Of a stretch of 64,000 bases of DNA, positions 61,774 to 64,000 are shown piece after piece. The notes under the pieces are model-generated. The model was not told where the DNA came from. It ran no database searches and was given only the letters and a program-made list of their open reading frames with translations. Source of the stretch: JAJKIV01 sp036741775 (GTDB lineage: Bacteria; Gemmatimonadota; Gemmatimonadetes; Gemmatimonadales; Gemmatimonadaceae); contig DAINRQ010000012.1 in assembly GCA_036741775.1 (NCBI GenBank), positions 1-64,000 on the forward strand. Reading direction: 5' to 3'. Within the stretch, counting starts at the first letter, position 1; every line of letters starts with the position of its first letter. The position numbers and the translations under genes are program-made.

Positions 61774-64000
61774 ATGTCGCATGAGCCACGGGACCGTGCG
61801 CATCCCGATCGCCGACACTTCCTGAAGACGACCAGTGCGGTCGCGGCCGGCGCGTTGCTGCTACCGCGGCTCGAGGCGGTGGCGAGCGTACCGGGAATCG
61901 CTCCGGCAGCGAAGGCGGCGCCCGCAGGTTGGACGGTACAGCCGTTCGCCCTGACGCAGGTGAAGCTCACTGAGAGCGTGTTCACAGAGAAGCGCGACCG
62001 CATGCTCGCGTACGCGCGCGGCTACGGCGGCGAGGCGGACGTGTTCGCGGGACCGGATCGCGTGCTCTCGATCTTCCGCGCCAACGCAGGGCTCGATACG
62101 AAGGGGGCACGGCCAGTCGGCAGCTGGGAAAACGACACGGGCTATCTGCGCGGGCACTACGCCGGTCACTTCATGACCATGCTCGCGCAAGCGTACGCCA
62201 GTACGGGCGACGAGATCTTCAAGCGGAAGCTGGATTACATCGTGCGCGGCCTGGGCGAATGTCAGGACGCGCTCGCCGCCGCGGCGCGACGCCCCACGCC
62301 CAGATCGGATGGCCGCTTCGGCGGCGCGCTCCGGCTCACCGGCTCGCCCATCGGCCTCGCCGAACACGTCTCGCTCCCGACCGGCATCGTGAGCGGATTG
62401 ACCGACTTCACGATCGCGCTCTGGGTCAATCCGGCGCAGTACGACCGCACGCGACTGTCCGATTCACGACCTAACGTCGATCCGGCGGCGCTCTACAACG
62501 GCACCGCCGTCTTCGACTTCGGCCGGCCCAATCCGCAGTTCGCGGACCCCGCGCTCGCACGAATGTACCTCACGGTGCGCGCGAACAACGATAAGCCGCT
62601 GCCGCGTTTCGCGATCACCACGCGCGGCGCCGACGGCGAGCAGCGTCTCGACGCCACGGAGCCGTTTCCTGTCGACCGCTGGACACACGTCGCGATCACG
62701 CGCTCGGGGTCGAAAGCGACACTCTACATCGATGGAGAGCCGGCCGCGACGAACCCCGATATGACACTCTCGCCCGCGGACCTCGGCGAGACGACTGGCA
62801 ACTGGCTCGGCCGGTGTCAGTTTCCGCAGCGCAATGTCTCGTATCTCAACGCGCAGCTCGACGAGTTCCAGATCTTCGACCGCGCTCTGACGCATGATGA
62901 AGTGCGCTCGCTCATGATGTCTGCCGGCGGCGGCGTTGGCGGCGGCAACGTCGCGTGGTATCGATTCGACGAGACCGACGGCCCAAGAGCGACGGATTCC
63001 TCGAGGCGCGGACGCCACGGCACCGTCATCGCGCCCACGGACGGGCGACGGCATCCCGGGTTCCTCTCGGCGTATCCAGAGACGCAGTTCATGCGGCTCG
63101 AGGAGTTCGCCACGTACGGCGGCAACCAGGGCATCTGGGCACCCTACTACACGCTGCACAAGATCCTCGCTGGCCTGCTCGACGCGCACACGATGACTGG
63201 CAACGCGCAGGCGCTGGAGGTCGCGTCGGCGATCGGCGACTGGACGCACAGCCGCCTCTCCAAGCTCCGCCCCGAGCAGTTCGACCGGATGTGGAACATG
63301 TACATTGCTGGCGAATACGGCGGCGCGAACGACGCCTTCGCCAGCCTGCACGCGCTCCGGCCCGACAAGCCGGAGTACCTCACCGTCGCGCGGTACTTCG
63401 ACAATCGCAACGTGAAGGACCCGACGGTGGCCGGTAACGACGTCCTCGACGGCCGCCACGCCAACCAGCACATCCCGCAGTTCATCGGGTACCTGCGCAT
63501 CTACGAGCAATCCGAGACCCAGGAGTACTACACGGCGGCGAGGAACTTCTGGGACATGGTCGTGCCGCACCGGATCTACAGTCACGGCGGCGTCGGCGTC
63601 GGCGAGATCCTCCGCAAGCGCGACGTGATCGCGGGGTCGCTCTACTCGGAGCCTAACAACCCCAATCACGCCGAGACGTGCCCGCTGTACAACATGCTGA
63701 AGCTGAGCCGCAACCTGTTCTTCCACGAGCCCGACCCGAAGTACATGAACTACTATGAGCAGGGGCTCTTCAACCAGATCCTCGGCTCACGGCGGGACGT
63801 GGGCAGCATAACGAGCCCCGAGGTCACGTATTTCGTGCCGGTGCGGCCGGGCGAGCGTCGGACGTACGGCAACGTCGGCACGTGCTGCGGCGGGACGGGG
63901 ATGGAGAACCACACGAAGTACCAGGACTCGATCTACTTCCGCTCGGCCGACGATTCAACGCTGTACGTCAACCTCTACATCCCGTCCCTGCTCGAGTGGC
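61774..64000 (+). CDS. Tat-exported GH127 beta-L-arabinofuranosidase with inserted LamG domain, C-terminus beyond window
   Basis: 742 residues visible from ATG 61774 (AGGAGA 11 bases upstream). The signal DRRHFLKTT (12-20) is a Tat motif. GH127 (DUF1680) begins about residue 50 with VKLTESVFTEKRDRMLAY and the GHYAGHFMTMLAQAY helix. At ~175-425 a LamG/jelly-roll domain is inserted (GGALRLTGSPIGLAEHV, WTHVAITRSGSKATLYIDG, LDEFQIFDRALT), after which GH127 resumes (GIWAPYYTLHKILAGLLDAH). Catalytic-site residues match: HAETC with Glu634 and Cys636, and Cys704-Cys705, the three-Cys zinc site of this family. It removes L-arabinofuranose from plant or microbial glycans. Confidence 0.88.
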   Translation, partial: MSHEPRDRAHPDRRHFLKTTSAVAAGALLLPRLEAVASVPGIAPAAKAAPAGWTVQPFALTQVKLTESVFTEKRDRMLAYARGYGGEADVFAGPDRVLSIFRANAGLDTKGARPVGSWENDTGYLRGHYAGHFMTMLAQAYASTGDEIFKRKLDYIVRGLGECQDALAAAARRPTPRSDGRFGGALRLTGSPIGLAEHVSLPTGIVSGLTDFTIALWVNPAQYDRTRLSDSRPNVDPAALYNGTAVFDFGRPNPQFADPALARMYLTVRANNDKPLPRFAITTRGADGEQRLDATEPFPVDRWTHVAITRSGSKATLYIDGEPAATNPDMTLSPADLGETTGNWLGRCQFPQRNVSYLNAQLDEFQIFDRALTHDEVRSLMMSAGGGVGGGNVAWYRFDETDGPRATDSSRRGRHGTVIAPTDGRRHPGFLSAYPETQFMRLEEFATYGGNQGIWAPYYTLHKILAGLLDAHTMTGNAQALEVASAIGDWTHSRLSKLRPEQFDRMWNMYIAGEYGGANDAFASLHALRPDKPEYLTVARYFDNRNVKDPTVAGNDVLDGRHANQHIPQFIGYLRIYEQSETQEYYTAARNFWDMVVPHRIYSHGGVGVGEILRKRDVIAGSLYSEPNNPNHAETCPLYNMLKLSRNLFFHEPDPKYMNYYEQGLFNQILGSRRDVGSITSPEVTYFVPVRPGERRTYGNVGTCCGGTGMENHTKYQDSIYFRSADDSTLYVNLYIPSLLEW

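Larger units (their letters stand above)
1..64000. repeat. dispersed heptamer CGTTAGG / CCTAACG, about 43 copies
   Basis: Scanning by eye I find about 46 GTTAGG/CCTAAC hexamers, about 43 of them extended to CGTTAGG and about 26 to CGTTAGGC. Plus-strand examples: 803, 2736, 3615, 5797, 18615, 27811, 37295, 42371, 50423, 58079. Minus-strand examples: 2005, 4989, 6487, 10992, 30771, 33019, 39692, 41531, 48531, 62470. They lie in genes and gaps, on both strands and in all frames. Positions are approximate to a few bases. Confidence 0.7.

Noticed and set aside
62464..63726. 420-codon minus-strand ORF opposite GH127
   Set aside because: Antisense shadow; the plus frame holds catalytic and zinc residues.
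1..64000. TTAGGG-like motif as telomere repeat
   Set aside because: Copies are isolated, on both strands and not tandem; conserved form is CGTTAGG, not TTAGGG.
1..64000. CRISPR arrays, tRNA, rRNA, integrase or prophage genes
   Set aside because: No regular spaced repeats, no cloverleaf ends with GTTCGAATC-type loops, and no recombinase or phage protein seen on either strand.

Overview
The window is GC-rich, gene-dense chromosomal DNA. It lacks tRNA, rRNA, CRISPR, phage and insertion-sequence genes that I can recognise. The gene content points to Gemmatimonadota, with Acidobacteriota as the main alternative: a large Ser/Thr kinase fused to a repeat domain, three long duplicated MacB/FtsX-type permeases (ADOP type), two of them paired with PadR repressors, an ECF sigma relic of the Acidobacteria/Gemmatimonadota type, DUF305 next to an LVIVD protein, and many secreted hydrolases. 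The species assignment is inference.

Layout. 1-3343 (minus): a Tat lipoprotein with a VWA domain and a small lipoprotein, overlapping by GTGA. 3765-7284 (plus): a tight operon of a secreted protein, a two-TM protein and a trypsin-like protease with ankyrin-like repeats. 7300-8588: a small gene, a decayed ECF sigma gene and a DUF4440 protein. 8732-11192 (plus): FISUMP lipoprotein, secreted unknown, exported creatininase-like protein, then a perfect 38-bp inverted repeat. 11282-17835 (minus): LVIVD plus DUF305, an unknown, a MarR operon with a clear operator, an unknown, and a PBP4-type peptidase. 17920-32523: two ADOP permeases flanking an old-yellow enzyme, a serine hydrolase, an MBL-fold protein, a Gfo/Idh oxidoreductase and the kinase. 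32646-35929 (minus): LuxR regulator, flavin oxidoreductase, small alpha/beta-barrel protein. 36017-37781 (plus): two DUF1538 membrane proteins and a PII-like protein. 37845-39249 (minus): DUF1326 and DUF2182. 39336-43869: phosphodiesterase-like, glycosyltransferase and GMC oxidoreductase genes around a 217-bp palindromic element. 44109-53275: serine hydrolase, VapBC-like module, small secreted proteins, dihaem cytochrome c, TetR with divergent barrel/DUF2306 genes, SDR, DppA-like peptidase. 53309-60441: TetR with a divergent membrane operon, ArsR with a broken SRPBCC gene, an atypical kinase, PadR with the third ADOP permease. 60485-64000: a PI-PLC-X protein and, divergent, a Tat-exported GH127 enzyme with a LamG domain inserted in it.

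Common themes. Regulation is mostly local: repressor genes (MarR, two TetR, two PadR, VapB-like) sit beside near-perfect palindromes that overlap recognisable -35/-10 boxes. Export is heavy (Sec, lipoprotein and Tat signals). Across the whole window a heptamer, CGTTAGG, is scattered on both strands and in all reading frames far more often than base composition predicts. It forces rare TTA, CTA and AGG codons, and is the strongest signal here that gene annotation does not explain. Starts were chosen by signal peptides, Shine-Dalgarno sequences and overlaps, and several differ from the longest possible frame.
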